64,000 nucleotides of DNA from HGM12998 sp900756495. Lineage in GTDB: Bacteria > Bacillota > Clostridia > Oscillospirales > Oscillospiraceae. Position 1 is the first letter of the stretch, and every line of letters begins with the position of its first letter. The stretch lies in assembly GCA_958477305.1 (NCBI GenBank), contig CAUEFI010000017.1:3162-67161 (forward strand). Direction: 5' to 3'. The notes under the pieces are model-generated. The model was not told the origin of the DNA, did no database searches, and saw nothing but the letters and a program-made list of their open reading frames with translations. Position numbers and translations under genes: made by a program. Shown in pieces: positions 23,512 to 31,574 of this stretch.

Positions 23512-23937
23512 TTATCGAACCACGATAGATGTGAATTCCCGGAATCTCATATCCTCGCCCTCCGAGTTGCGGGCGAAGACGGTGACCTCCACCTTGTATG
23601 TACGTCCTACAGTTCCATCATAATAAATGGTGTTGCTGTATTCTGCCGAATTGCTGATTGCCATTCCCTCGCTGTACTCGGTATAGGTGTGCTTTGGCAG
23701 CCAGGAAGTCCCGCTCTTCTCATATATGGCAATTTCCAATGCACCCAGCCGGCTCATTCGACCATTACAGGCTACAGAAAATTCTATTGCTATCTGCCCG
23801 CCGCCGTAGGCATAGGCGTCCATATAGTAGTCGCTGATCTGAGCACTTGCTCTGGTATCCGCCGCCAATGCGGAGACTGAAAGCAGGAAAGACAGTGCCA
23901 AAACAAGCAGAACGAAATTTCCAAATCTCTTTTTCAT
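23512..23937 (-). CDS. Small secreted beta-rich protein
   Basis: 141 residues: MKKRFGNFVLLVLALSFLLS signal peptide cleaved after ALAA, then a compact domain beginning RASAQISDYYMDAYAYGGG with alternating strands (IAIEFSV, LGALEIAIYEKSG, YKVEVTVFARN). I recall similar orphan exported proteins in many Clostridia but cannot name a family. It starts 8 nt after the anti-sigma-like gene, so it is the third gene of the sigma operon, a natural first target or accessory of the pathway. Confidence 0.65.
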   Translation of the reverse strand: MKKRFGNFVLLVLALSFLLSVSALAADTRASAQISDYYMDAYAYGGGQIAIEFSVACNGRMSRLGALEIAIYEKSGTSWLPKHTYTEYSEGMAISNSAEYSNTIYYDGTVGRTYKVEVTVFARNSEGEDMRFREFTSIVVR

Positions 23938-23945
23938 CTCATCAC

Positions 23946-24848
23946 TTACCCTTCATAAATAGAATTGATCATTTCTTCCAATGAGATAGCGCCATCGCTC
24001 GCCGTAATGGAGCACTCCAGGCCCCCGACATACCAGACCGCCGTCGTATATCCGCTGTTCCCAAAAAGATAGTGGTCAGTACCGCCCACAGAATAAATCG
24101 TCATCGGATCGTCGTCCTTTTCAAAAGTGCTGCTGTCCCCGTTGAGATTCTTAACCCGGATTACAATACTCTCAGCCTTGCTGTTTTCGTAGTAAGCGCT
24201 GAGTATGACTCGCCCGGAACTGGGAAACTCGCCTGCAGATACGTATTGCAGGATATATCCGTCCGGAATCCATGTCGGTACTACGCGTTCTGTCACGCCG
24301 TAGTCGTCCAGGGCCTCCTGAAGGCTCTGATAGTCCGTATCCTGCGTATAATTGGTTCCGCCGGAGGAAGGCAGGGGCGTTCCCTCCGTGGGCTCGAACC
24401 AGAACTGTTCCCTGTTCCAGGCGCCCACCATCTGCAAAAAGCTCTGGTAGCCCAGGGCTGCGGGCAGGGCGAAGACCACAAGGACGGCGATCAGGGCGGC
24501 GGCGATCAGGGTGTGGCGGAACCGGCGGCGGCCCGGATGGGGCCGGGAAGCGGGCGGAGGCGGAGGAGCCGGGACAAGCTCCTCCCAGTCCTCCGCAAAG
24601 AGGGACAGGCCCTCTCCCTCAGGGGTATTGAAGTGCGTCTGAAAATCCGACCAGGCCTTGTCAATATCCGTCAGCCGCCCGGTGGGATGTTCTTTTTCCC
24701 GTTTTATTATCACCTCCAGAATGGCGTTGATGCAGTCCTCGTCCTCCGCTTCGTCCGAAAAGTGAATGGAGGTTCGCAGCAGCTCCTCCAGCTCCTCCGT
24801 GCTCATCTGGTCCAGATAGGCGTATTTGGGGCTGTCGTCTTTAGCCAT
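23946..24848 (-). CDS. Membrane anti-sigma factor-like protein (DUF4367-type outside domain)
   Basis: 300 residues: a cytoplasmic, acidic N-terminal part (about 1-105; MSTEELEELLRTSIHF), a Pro-rich hinge, one membrane span (about 112-131, LIAAALIAVLVVFALPAALG) and an outside C-terminal domain whose WIPDGYILQYVS...SIVIRVKNLNG...LECSITA pattern resembles DUF4367. This layout and its position right after an ECF sigma gene point to an anti-sigma factor that holds the sigma at the membrane until a signal arrives. No zinc HxxxCxxC motif. ATG 24848 follows AAAGGAGG. Confidence 0.75.
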   Translation of the reverse strand: MAKDDSPKYAYLDQMSTEELEELLRTSIHFSDEAEDEDCINAILEVIIKREKEHPTGRLTDIDKAWSDFQTHFNTPEGEGLSLFAEDWEELVPAPPPPPASRPHPGRRRFRHTLIAAALIAVLVVFALPAALGYQSFLQMVGAWNREQFWFEPTEGTPLPSSGGTNYTQDTDYQSLQEALDDYGVTERVVPTWIPDGYILQYVSAGEFPSSGRVILSAYYENSKAESIVIRVKNLNGDSSTFEKDDDPMTIYSVGGTDHYLFGNSGYTTAVWYVGGLECSITASDGAISLEEMINSIYEG

Positions 24849-24865
24849 GTCCGGGACCTCCTTTT

Positions 24866-24900
24866 GTCTCTATCATTGCCGTTCAGCGCAAAAGCTGACA
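24866..24900 (-). promoter_or_regulatory. Candidate ECF-type promoter in front of the anti-sigma gene
   Basis: TGTCAGCTTTTGCG (24900-24887) followed by GATAGAG, spacing one base shorter than in the other copies. The spacer is unrelated to that of the cassettes, so the shared boxes are unlikely to be mere duplication. Confidence 0.55.
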
Positions 24901-24910
24901 CAGCAAGCCA

Positions 24911-25438
24911 TTATTTTTTCTTCCTCCACTCCGGGAAGATCTCGTTCAGCTTTGCCCGGATGCGCTCCAGCCGCTTTTGGCTGGCCCACAGGGTGATGCC
25001 GAACTCCCCGGCCACCGCTCTATGGCCCGCCTTATCAATGACGAGACGCTTTAAAAACCGGAACTCCTCCGGGGTCAGAGCCCCCCTGATTTTCTCCAGC
25101 GGATCCGGCTCCTCGCCGGCCAGCGCCGCCCTCTCCACAACGCGGGGCGCGGCGGCAGCGGCTGCGGCGGCCTCGCTCAGGGAGAAAAAGTACCGGAGAT
25201 ACCGGGCGCGTGCCCGCTCATAGGCCCGTATCTTGTATTTCAGGGCCTGCATCAGCCAGCCGCCGGGGTTTTCGTGGTCCATCAGCTTGTCGATGTGGGT
25301 GACCGCCTCGTGAAAGGTGTCCTGCACCAGCTCTTCCGCCTGCGGCAAATTTTTCAGCACGCTGCGCGCATAGATGGTAAGTTTATCAAAATATTCCAAA
25401 AAGAGCCGTTCTATCATCTGCTCCTGCTCCGGGCGCAT
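24911..25438 (-). CDS. ECF-type RNA polymerase sigma factor
   Basis: 175 residues with region 2 at about 5-75 (MIERLFLEYFDKLTIYARSV, LPQAEELVQDTFHEAV, ENPGGWLMQALKYKIRAYER) and region 4 at about 115-170 (LTPEEFRFLKRLVIDKAGHR, then an HTH GEFGITLWASQKRLERIRAKL). An Ala-rich linker joins them. ATG 25438 is preceded by GGGGGG. It heads the minus-strand array and has the TGTCAG...TATAGATG element upstream, suggesting positive autoregulation. The next gene is its likely anti-sigma factor. Confidence 0.88.
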   Translation of the reverse strand: MRPEQEQMIERLFLEYFDKLTIYARSVLKNLPQAEELVQDTFHEAVTHIDKLMDHENPGGWLMQALKYKIRAYERARARYLRYFFSLSEAAAAAAAAPRVVERAALAGEEPDPLEKIRGALTPEEFRFLKRLVIDKAGHRAVAGEFGITLWASQKRLERIRAKLNEIFPEWRKKK

Positions 25439-25539
25439 GGGAGATCCCCCCTTCGGGGATTGATTTTACCATATTTTCAAATTTTTTCTATCACAAAATC
25501 TTATTTTTCTCCCGCCTTCGTGCCGGAGCGCCCGCCGTT

Positions 25540-25574
25540 CATCTATATATGTCAGAAAAACGCAAAAGCTGACA
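25540..25574 (-). promoter_or_regulatory. Candidate autoregulated ECF promoter of the sigma gene
   Basis: TGTCAGCTTTTGCG (25574-25561), then ATATATAGATG ending at 25540; 21 nt between TGTCAG and TATAGATG, as in cassettes A, B and D. The leader to the start codon is about 100 nt. Confidence 0.55.
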
Positions 25575-25656
25575 TAAAAATGAAAAAAATTTTTTTGCCT
25601 GCGCAGACAGCCGGATTCTCTTCCGAGAATCCGGCTGTCCGTCTGTGCTTTATGAT

Positions 25657-26565
25657 TTAAAGCGGCCGTTCGGCCCGCCAGGAGACGGTAACGGTGAACT
25701 GTTCCCCCTCCAGCGCAGCCGACGCCTCTCCGCCCATCTGCTGGGTCAGCGTCTTGACAATAGCCAGCCCCAGGCCGGTGTTCCGGCCCGTGCGGGTTTT
25801 GTCTGCGGTATAGAAGCGGTCGAAGACATGGGGCAGATCCTCCTCCGCCAGCCCCTGGCAGCCGTTGCGGAAGCTGGTCACCACTCGCTCCCCCTCCCGG
25901 TACAGCCGCACCTCCAAGGTCTCCCGCCCGTGGTCCAGGGCGTTGCGGATGAGGTTTGTGTACACCCGCGTCACTCCGCCGGGATCGGCCAGAATCGCAC
26001 ACCCCTCTTCCAGGGACACCTCCGCCTGAAAGCCCGCCCCCTCAAAGTCGCCGTAAAAGGAGGCCAGCAGCCCGGAGAGAATTTTTCCCGGCTCCACCCG
26101 CTCCAGGGACAGCGGGTACTCGCCTCCCTCCAGCCGTGAGAGGTCGTAAAAGCCGGTAATCAGATCCTGGAGATTCCTGGCCCGCCCCTCTACCACGGCT
26201 AGGTACTCCCGCCGCTCCTCCTCGCTCAGGCTCTCCCCCTCCAGCAGCTGGAGGTAGCCCAGGATGGAGGTGAGGGGGGTGCGCAGGTCGTGGGAGACGT
26301 TGGCAATCTGGCGGCGGAGGGCCCCCTCCCGCTCCCGCCAGGCCGATTCGTCGGCGGCCCGGAGCTCCAGGAGTATGTTGATCTGTTCCATCAGCTCCTC
26401 AGCGGCCGGATTTGGCGTCTCCAGCCGCAGAGGCCCCCCTCCCTTCCGGCGCAGCACCTCCCGGAGCTGCCGCGCGGCGGAGCGCAGGTTGCGCTCCGCC
26501 GTATAGGCCCGCAGCAGCAGGAAGAGGCACGCCGCCGCCAGCAGGATGATGAGAAACCGTTCCAC
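25657..26565 (-). CDS. Sensor histidine kinase (orphan next to an ABC exporter)
   Basis: 302 residues from GTG 26565, chosen because AGGAGG precedes it. One N-terminal membrane span (ERFLIILLAAACLFLLLRAY) is followed directly by a HAMP-like helix and a HisKA box NVSHDLRTPLTSILGYLQLL (phospho-His in SHDLRTP) and HATPase_c boxes (NLIRNALDHG; VFDRFYTADKTRTGRNTGLGLAIVKTL). With almost no outside loop it resembles intramembrane-sensing kinases of peptide-antibiotic resistance systems. The ABC genes precede it in the same operon but no response regulator is adjacent. Confidence 0.85.
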   Translation of the reverse strand: MERFLIILLAAACLFLLLRAYTAERNLRSAARQLREVLRRKGGGPLRLETPNPAAEELMEQINILLELRAADESAWREREGALRRQIANVSHDLRTPLTSILGYLQLLEGESLSEEERREYLAVVEGRARNLQDLITGFYDLSRLEGGEYPLSLERVEPGKILSGLLASFYGDFEGAGFQAEVSLEEGCAILADPGGVTRVYTNLIRNALDHGRETLEVRLYREGERVVTSFRNGCQGLAEEDLPHVFDRFYTADKTRTGRNTGLGLAIVKTLTQQMGGEASAALEGEQFTVTVSWRAERPL

Positions 26566-26588
26566 GGCCCGGCCTCCTTTTTCTCTGA

Positions 26589-27356
26589 TTATGCAATGGT
26601 CCGGCGGCGGAACAGCAGCAGGCCGGCGGCCGAACTGCCCCAGAACCAGCCCATCCCCACCGCCCAGCAGCGCAGCAGATACCCGGGATTCCCCGCCATG
26701 CTCTCCAGCCGCACAAAGGGTTCGACCAGGAAACACAGCCGAATCTCCTCTATGGCCCGGGACGCAGCGCCCAGCGGCTCCACATTCAGCGCGATCAGCT
26801 CCGGGATGGAGGCGCCCCAGATCAGGATCATGATATAGGCAAAGGCCACCCCCGCGCCGCTTTTGATCTGAAAATAGAGCGCATTGACAAGCCCAAGGGC
26901 CCCGATCCAGAGCGGGAGCGCGCAGAAAACCTGAAACAGGACATCCCCCAGGGGACCTGCCGCCTCTGGCCACGCCTCCCGCCCCGGCAGGCACAGGGCC
27001 AAGGCCAGGAAGCAGCCGACGACAATTGCGGCGCAGAGTACCCCAAGCAGGAGGGCGGAGAAGACCTTTCCAAAGTAGATCCGCTCTCTGGGCGCTCCGA
27101 AGGTAATCTCATTTTTCAGGGTGCCGTGCTTGTACTGTTCGTTAAAGACCATGTCGCCCATGGCCAGGGCCATCAGTAGCCCGAACGGGAGAAGGTCCTC
27201 CAGGATGACCGCCATGCGCGCTACCCGCCCGCCTCCGGCCGGGATCCACACGGTCATCGCAAAGAGCCATGCGCCCAGCAGCAGAATCCCGGTCAGCACA
27301 AAGGGATATCTGCGGCGGGAGACCTTCCACAGCTCGGCGCGTATATAGTTGAGCAT
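26589..27356 (-). CDS. ABC-2 type permease, second subunit
   Basis: 255 residues with about six membrane spans, opening MLNYIRAELWKVSRRRYPFV and including the NEQYKHGTLKNEITFGAPRERIYFGKVF loop typical of BcrB/lantibiotic-immunity permeases. Lies 23 nt before the kinase and follows the first permease; the two permeases share the same loop motif and are paralogues. Confidence 0.82.
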   Translation of the reverse strand: MLNYIRAELWKVSRRRYPFVLTGILLLGAWLFAMTVWIPAGGGRVARMAVILEDLLPFGLLMALAMGDMVFNEQYKHGTLKNEITFGAPRERIYFGKVFSALLLGVLCAAIVVGCFLALALCLPGREAWPEAAGPLGDVLFQVFCALPLWIGALGLVNALYFQIKSGAGVAFAYIMILIWGASIPELIALNVEPLGAASRAIEEIRLCFLVEPFVRLESMAGNPGYLLRCWAVGMGWFWGSSAAGLLLFRRRTIA

Positions 27357-27380
27357 GTAAGGTTCTCCCCCCTTCAGATA

Positions 27381-28154
27381 TCAATTGATTTCCCGCCTCT
27401 GAAAGCCCACAAGCCCTACTGCAGTGGAGATAACAAACCACCCCGCTCCAATGGCCAGCGCTCTCCCGCAGAAAGCCCAGTCGAAGGCCCCTGTCATCTG
27501 TTCGAAGGGAGCGGTCAGCATGACGCCGTAAACCTGCCAAAAGAACGCCGACGCCAGGTTCGCCAGCAGATACCATACCTGCGGCAGCACCAGGAAGACG
27601 ACCACTGCGGCAATGGCGGCCAGAGTGCTGCTTTTGAACAGGAAAAAGAGCGCGATAATCAGCGCCTGGGCCCCCAGCCACAGGGGCAGGGCCACCAGCA
27701 GGCAGTAGCCCACCAGCTTGAGGGTGGCCAGATTGGACTCCGGATCGCCGGGCAGCAGCACCCGGCACAGGCCTAGATAGAAGACAATCATAACAGCACA
27801 CAGGCACACCGCCGTGATACAGGCGGCCAGCAGCTTGCCCAGATAAATCCTTCCCCGGGGCAGGCCGAAGGAAACCTCATTTTTCAGCGTGTTGTTCTTA
27901 AACTGATCGGAGAAGACCATATCGCCGGTGACAATGGCGCAGTACAGCCCCATAGAGAGGCCCATGACCAGAATGCCTGCGCCGTCGGTAAAGGTAATGG
28001 TATTGCTGCTGGTGACGTTAGAAGCCCAGAGGGCGGCCAGCAGCGCCTCCCCCGCCAGCATCACCGCCAGAAAAAGATAGGTATAGGGCCGGTGAAGCAC
28101 CTTGAAGAGCTCGGCCCGCGTATAGTCGAAAAATCCTGCCCGGCGCTCAGACAT
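27381..28154 (-). CDS. ABC-2 type permease, first subunit
   Basis: 257 residues, MSERRAGFFDYTRAELFKV..., about six spans and the SDQFKNNTLKNEVSFGLPRGRIYLGKL loop. The start ATG 28154 has GGAGGTG and overlaps the ATPase stop by 8 nt. Probably forms a heterodimeric channel with the second permease, driven by the ATPase, exporting or excluding an antimicrobial peptide; the substrate is inferred from family. Confidence 0.82.
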   Translation of the reverse strand: MSERRAGFFDYTRAELFKVLHRPYTYLFLAVMLAGEALLAALWASNVTSSNTITFTDGAGILVMGLSMGLYCAIVTGDMVFSDQFKNNTLKNEVSFGLPRGRIYLGKLLAACITAVCLCAVMIVFYLGLCRVLLPGDPESNLATLKLVGYCLLVALPLWLGAQALIIALFFLFKSSTLAAIAAVVVFLVLPQVWYLLANLASAFFWQVYGVMLTAPFEQMTGAFDWAFCGRALAIGAGWFVISTAVGLVGFQRREIN

Positions 28155-29070
28155 GGCGGACACCTCCAATCAGATTCAGGAAGTAGTCCTCCAGGTTGGC
28201 CCCCTTGCTCTCCACGCCGCTGAGGGGCACCCCCTGCTCCACCAGCGCCCGTGTGACCCGGTCCGGCTCCTCCTGGCCATGGTACAGCCGCAGCACGCCG
28301 CCGGGCAGGACCTCGTAATCCCGCAGCCCCAGCTCGTTTTCCAGCACGCGGGCAGCCGCCGCGGCGTCCCCCACCCGGAGCTCCAGGCAGGCCCGGCATT
28401 TATCGTGCAGGGCCTCGGCCGAGATCTCCTCCAGCAGACGTCCGCCGTCCAAAAAGCCGTAACAGGTGGCCAGGGCCGAGAGCTCCGTGAGGATATGGCT
28501 GGAGATAAGAATGGTGGTCTCCCGCTGGCGGTTCAAATCCAGCAGCAGGTTGCGGAACTCCACAATCCCCTCCGGATCCAGGCCGTTGATGGGCTCGTCC
28601 AGCAGCAGCAGCTCGGGCCTGTTCATCAGGGCCAGCGCCAGCCCGAGGCGCTGCTTCATGCCCAGTGAGAACTGCTTGAATTTTTTCTTTCCCGTGTCAT
28701 GGAGACGCACAGCCTCCAGAGCCTCGTCCACCACGTGGGATCCGGGAATCCCGCGCTGGAGGCGGTAATACTCCAGATTGTCATGAGCCGTCAGATAGGG
28801 GTAGAAGCTGGGAATCTCCACCATTGCCCCGGTGCGGGACCGCATCCTGCTCAGCTCAGCCGGCGCAGTGGCACCGAAAAGCTCAATCTCTCCGGAGGTT
28901 ACGGGAGTCTGGGCCGTCACCATACGGATGATGGTCGTCTTTCCAGCGCCGTTCCGGCCCACCAGGCCGTAAATCTGCCCCTTTTCCAATGTGATATTCA
29001 CTCTGTCCACCGCCGCATGCTGGCCATATCGCTTGGTCAGCCCGCGGGTGGCTAAAACGCATTCCGCCAT
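28147..29070 (-). CDS. ABC transporter ATPase (bacitracin/lantibiotic-export type)
   Basis: 307 residues. Walker A GRNGAGKTTIIRM, signature FSLGMKQRLGLALALMNRPE, Walker B LLLLDEPINGLDP and the switch His in ILISSH are all intact. The N-terminus (LTKRYGQHAAVDRVNITLEK) and C-terminal 80 residues fit the BcrA/NisF/SpaF group that protects cells from peptide antibiotics. First gene of the ABC-permease-permease-kinase unit. Confidence 0.9.
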   Translation of the reverse strand: MAECVLATRGLTKRYGQHAAVDRVNITLEKGQIYGLVGRNGAGKTTIIRMVTAQTPVTSGEIELFGATAPAELSRMRSRTGAMVEIPSFYPYLTAHDNLEYYRLQRGIPGSHVVDEALEAVRLHDTGKKKFKQFSLGMKQRLGLALALMNRPELLLLDEPINGLDPEGIVEFRNLLLDLNRQRETTILISSHILTELSALATCYGFLDGGRLLEEISAEALHDKCRACLELRVGDAAAAARVLENELGLRDYEVLPGGVLRLYHGQEEPDRVTRALVEQGVPLSGVESKGANLEDYFLNLIGGVRHV

Positions 29071-29188
29071 TTGGCATCAACCTCTCTTTCGGATTGTGAG
29101 GTTATCATAACCCATGGTCCATAATCCGCCTTAAAGAGAAGGTGAAGATTCTTTAAAGCTGCCGCCGGGGCCGGCCCCGCAGCGCCGG

Positions 29189-30100
29189 TCAGCTCCGCCC
29201 GGTCTCTCTTTCTCCCATGGAAGCGCCCAGGGCCTCGGCCTGGGCGGTTACGGCGTCCACAATTTCATGGACGTAGTCGCAGTTTCCGCAGAGAGAGACC
29301 CACCCGGGCGTCTGCTCCCCCAAGGAGCGCAGCAGCTCCCGCTCGGGGACCAGCCCCACGGCGGTCACCAGGGTATCACAGGGCACGAGCTCTTCCGCAC
29401 CGGTGTCCAGGCGCCGGATGGTCACGCCGGTAATCCGCCCCTCTCCGTGGATCCGGACTGCCGTGGCGCGGGTAATCAATGGGATGCGGTATGCCTGGAT
29501 GCAACAGCGGTAGTTGCGCAGCAGCCCGCCGCAGCGCTCCCGCTGCTCCACCACTGCGGCTACATGTCCGCCCCGCAGGGTGAACCTTCTGGCCATGATC
29601 AGTCCAATATCCCCGCTGCCCAGGATAACGATTTCCCTCCCCAGATCCAGCCCCTCCAGGTTCATCATGCGCTGCGCCTGCCCGGCGGTAAAAATCCCCG
29701 CCGGGCGCGTCCCCGCCACAGGCAGGGCGCCGATGGGCGTCTCCCGGCAGCCTGCGGCCAAGATCAGCCGTTCGAAGGCAATGCGCCGGCAGCCTGAGCG
29801 CGGGCCGGACAGGACGGCAGTCCGGTCGGGGCTGATAGACAAAACCGTCGTCTCCAGCAGTACATCCACAGAGGAGTTGTCCAGCCGGGCGGCAAACCGC
29901 GCGGCATATTCGGGGCCCGTTAAGTCCTCTTTAAAATATCCCAGTCCGAATCCATTGTGAATGCACTGGGGAAGGATTCCGCCCAGCCGCCTCTCCCGGT
30001 CGGCCAGCAGGATACGCTTTACACCCGCTTGTTCGGCGGCCAGGGCCGCAGCCATTCCCGCGGCGCCCCCACCCACAATCAGCAGGTCAACGCGCTCCAT
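29189..30100 (-). CDS. NAD(P)/FAD-dependent oxidoreductase, GlpA-associated type
   Basis: 303 residues from ATG 30100 (GGAGGTG upstream; a GTG nine bases earlier is less likely). FAD motif LLIVGGGAAGMAAALAAEQAG, then RRLGGILPQCIHNGFGLGYF, CRETPIGALPVAGTRPAGIF and the NAD motif VILGSGDIGLIMARR. Family members that pair with GlpA in Clostridia usually carry a longer segment before the final CGN motif; here about 40 residues are missing between VPERELL and CGNCDYVHE. Starts inside the end of the GlpA-like gene, so translation is coupled. Confidence 0.82.
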   Translation of the reverse strand: MERVDLLIVGGGAAGMAAALAAEQAGVKRILLADRERRLGGILPQCIHNGFGLGYFKEDLTGPEYAARFAARLDNSSVDVLLETTVLSISPDRTAVLSGPRSGCRRIAFERLILAAGCRETPIGALPVAGTRPAGIFTAGQAQRMMNLEGLDLGREIVILGSGDIGLIMARRFTLRGGHVAAVVEQRERCGGLLRNYRCCIQAYRIPLITRATAVRIHGEGRITGVTIRRLDTGAEELVPCDTLVTAVGLVPERELLRSLGEQTPGWVSLCGNCDYVHEIVDAVTAQAEALGASMGERETGRS

Positions 30101-31574
30101 GACATCCACCTCCCAGCAGCCCGGTCCCGGGGCCGTCCTTGGTAAGAGCCTCCATAGGGACGCCCAGCTTCCTGGACAGCAGGGCCATGACCCTGTCTGT
30201 ACAGAAGGAGCCCTGACAGCGGCCCAGCCCGGTGCCCGCCCGGCGCTTCACCCCGTCCAGCGTTACCGCCCCCCTGGCAATGGCGTCCAGGACCTCTCCC
30301 TCGGTGACGCCGCCGCAGCGGCAGAGGACGGCGCCGTATTCCGGCCGCCGTGCCACCAGTTCAGCCCGCTGCTCAAAGGGCAGATCCCGTACACGGACGG
30401 GAGGCCTCCGCACCGGGCAGAAGTCCGGGTTGGCCTCGGTCCCGCCCAACTCCTCCGCCACCCGCTCCGCCAGATAGTCTCCCAGGGCACCGGCGCAGGT
30501 CATGCCCGGGGTCTTGATGCCAATCAGGCTCCAGAAGCCCGGTCTGGGGTTCATCACAGTAAAGTTGCTGATGCTCCGCTCCTCCGGCCGCCACTCTCCC
30601 TGCTCCAGCCGGACGTGGAAGGGGTTGGGCCGCACCGCTCCGAAGGAGCGGATCACCTGGGACAGATCCAGCCCCGGCACCACCTCGGCTGCCAGATCCC
30701 GCAGGAAGTCCAGCCCCTCCGGCGTGGTGGAAAAGCTGCCCTTTCCGTCGCCGGGCTGCTCGGAGGGGCCCAGCAGCAGGTTGCCCTCCACCGTTGGGAC
30801 CAGCGTGAGTCCCTTTCCCTTCTCCTCCGGCTCGTGGAAGATGATATGGCGGACAAAGCCGCCGACAGCGTCGTCCAGCACCAGATAGTCGGCCTTCCCG
30901 GGGATGACCCGCACCTGGGGCTCTGCCACCATCTCCTGGATCTCGTCGGCAAAGCGGCCGCAGCAGTTGATGACGGCGGCGGCGAAATAGTCCCCCCGTG
31001 AGGTGTGGATCCGGTACCCCTCCGGCAGGGGCGAGATACCGGTCACCCGGGTGTTGAGCAGGGGGCGGCAGCCATTTGCCGCCGCGTTCTCATAGGCCGC
31101 GATGCCCAGTGTCCACGGGATCACCGTGCCGGTGCCCGGGGCGTACAGGGCGGAGGACAGTCCCCCCGCCAGGTTGGGCTCCATCGCCGCCGCCTCGGCC
31201 CCGGAGAGCAGGCGCAGGCCGGGCACGCCGTTGGCCGTTCCCTGCTCATACTTGTTCCGCAGGACCCGATCGGCCCTGGGGCCGTAGCTCACCATGAGCG
31301 AGCCCCGCCGTGCAAAGGGCACGCCCAGCTGGGCGCACAGCTCGTCAAAGCTCCGGCAGGCCTGAACGCACAGGCGGGTCTTCAGGGTGCCTGGCTTGGT
31401 GTCATAGCCGGTATAGACAATGGCGGTGTTGGCCCTGGAGATTCCGGTGCAGACGTCCTCCCTTGCCTCCAGCAGCGCCACCTTCAGTCTGTACCGGGTC
31501 AGGCTGCGGGCGGCAAAGCAGCCCAGCAGCCCGGCCCCCAACACAGCCACGTCAAAGCAGTTTTCAGAAGGCAC
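30087..31574 (-). CDS. GlpA-like glycerol-3-phosphate dehydrogenase with BFD-type [2Fe-2S] domain
   Basis: 495 residues from GTG 31574 after GAGAGGTG. N-terminal FAD/DAO fold (VAVLGAGLLGCFAARSLTRY; SRANTAIVYTGYDTKPGTLK) and a C-terminal BFD-like domain with four Cys (VLCRCGGVTEGEV and GLGRCQGSFC) that binds a [2Fe-2S] cluster. Anaerobic GlpA enzymes oxidise sn-glycerol-3-phosphate; in Clostridia they form sets with an NAD/FAD oxidoreductase and a small DUF1667 protein, which is absent here. Related 2-hydroxyacid oxidases cannot be excluded. It overlaps the moeA gene upstream by 11 nt. Confidence 0.82.
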   Translation of the reverse strand: MPSENCFDVAVLGAGLLGCFAARSLTRYRLKVALLEAREDVCTGISRANTAIVYTGYDTKPGTLKTRLCVQACRSFDELCAQLGVPFARRGSLMVSYGPRADRVLRNKYEQGTANGVPGLRLLSGAEAAAMEPNLAGGLSSALYAPGTGTVIPWTLGIAAYENAAANGCRPLLNTRVTGISPLPEGYRIHTSRGDYFAAAVINCCGRFADEIQEMVAEPQVRVIPGKADYLVLDDAVGGFVRHIIFHEPEEKGKGLTLVPTVEGNLLLGPSEQPGDGKGSFSTTPEGLDFLRDLAAEVVPGLDLSQVIRSFGAVRPNPFHVRLEQGEWRPEERSISNFTVMNPRPGFWSLIGIKTPGMTCAGALGDYLAERVAEELGGTEANPDFCPVRRPPVRVRDLPFEQRAELVARRPEYGAVLCRCGGVTEGEVLDAIARGAVTLDGVKRRAGTGLGRCQGSFCTDRVMALLSRKLGVPMEALTKDGPGTGLLGGGCHGAR

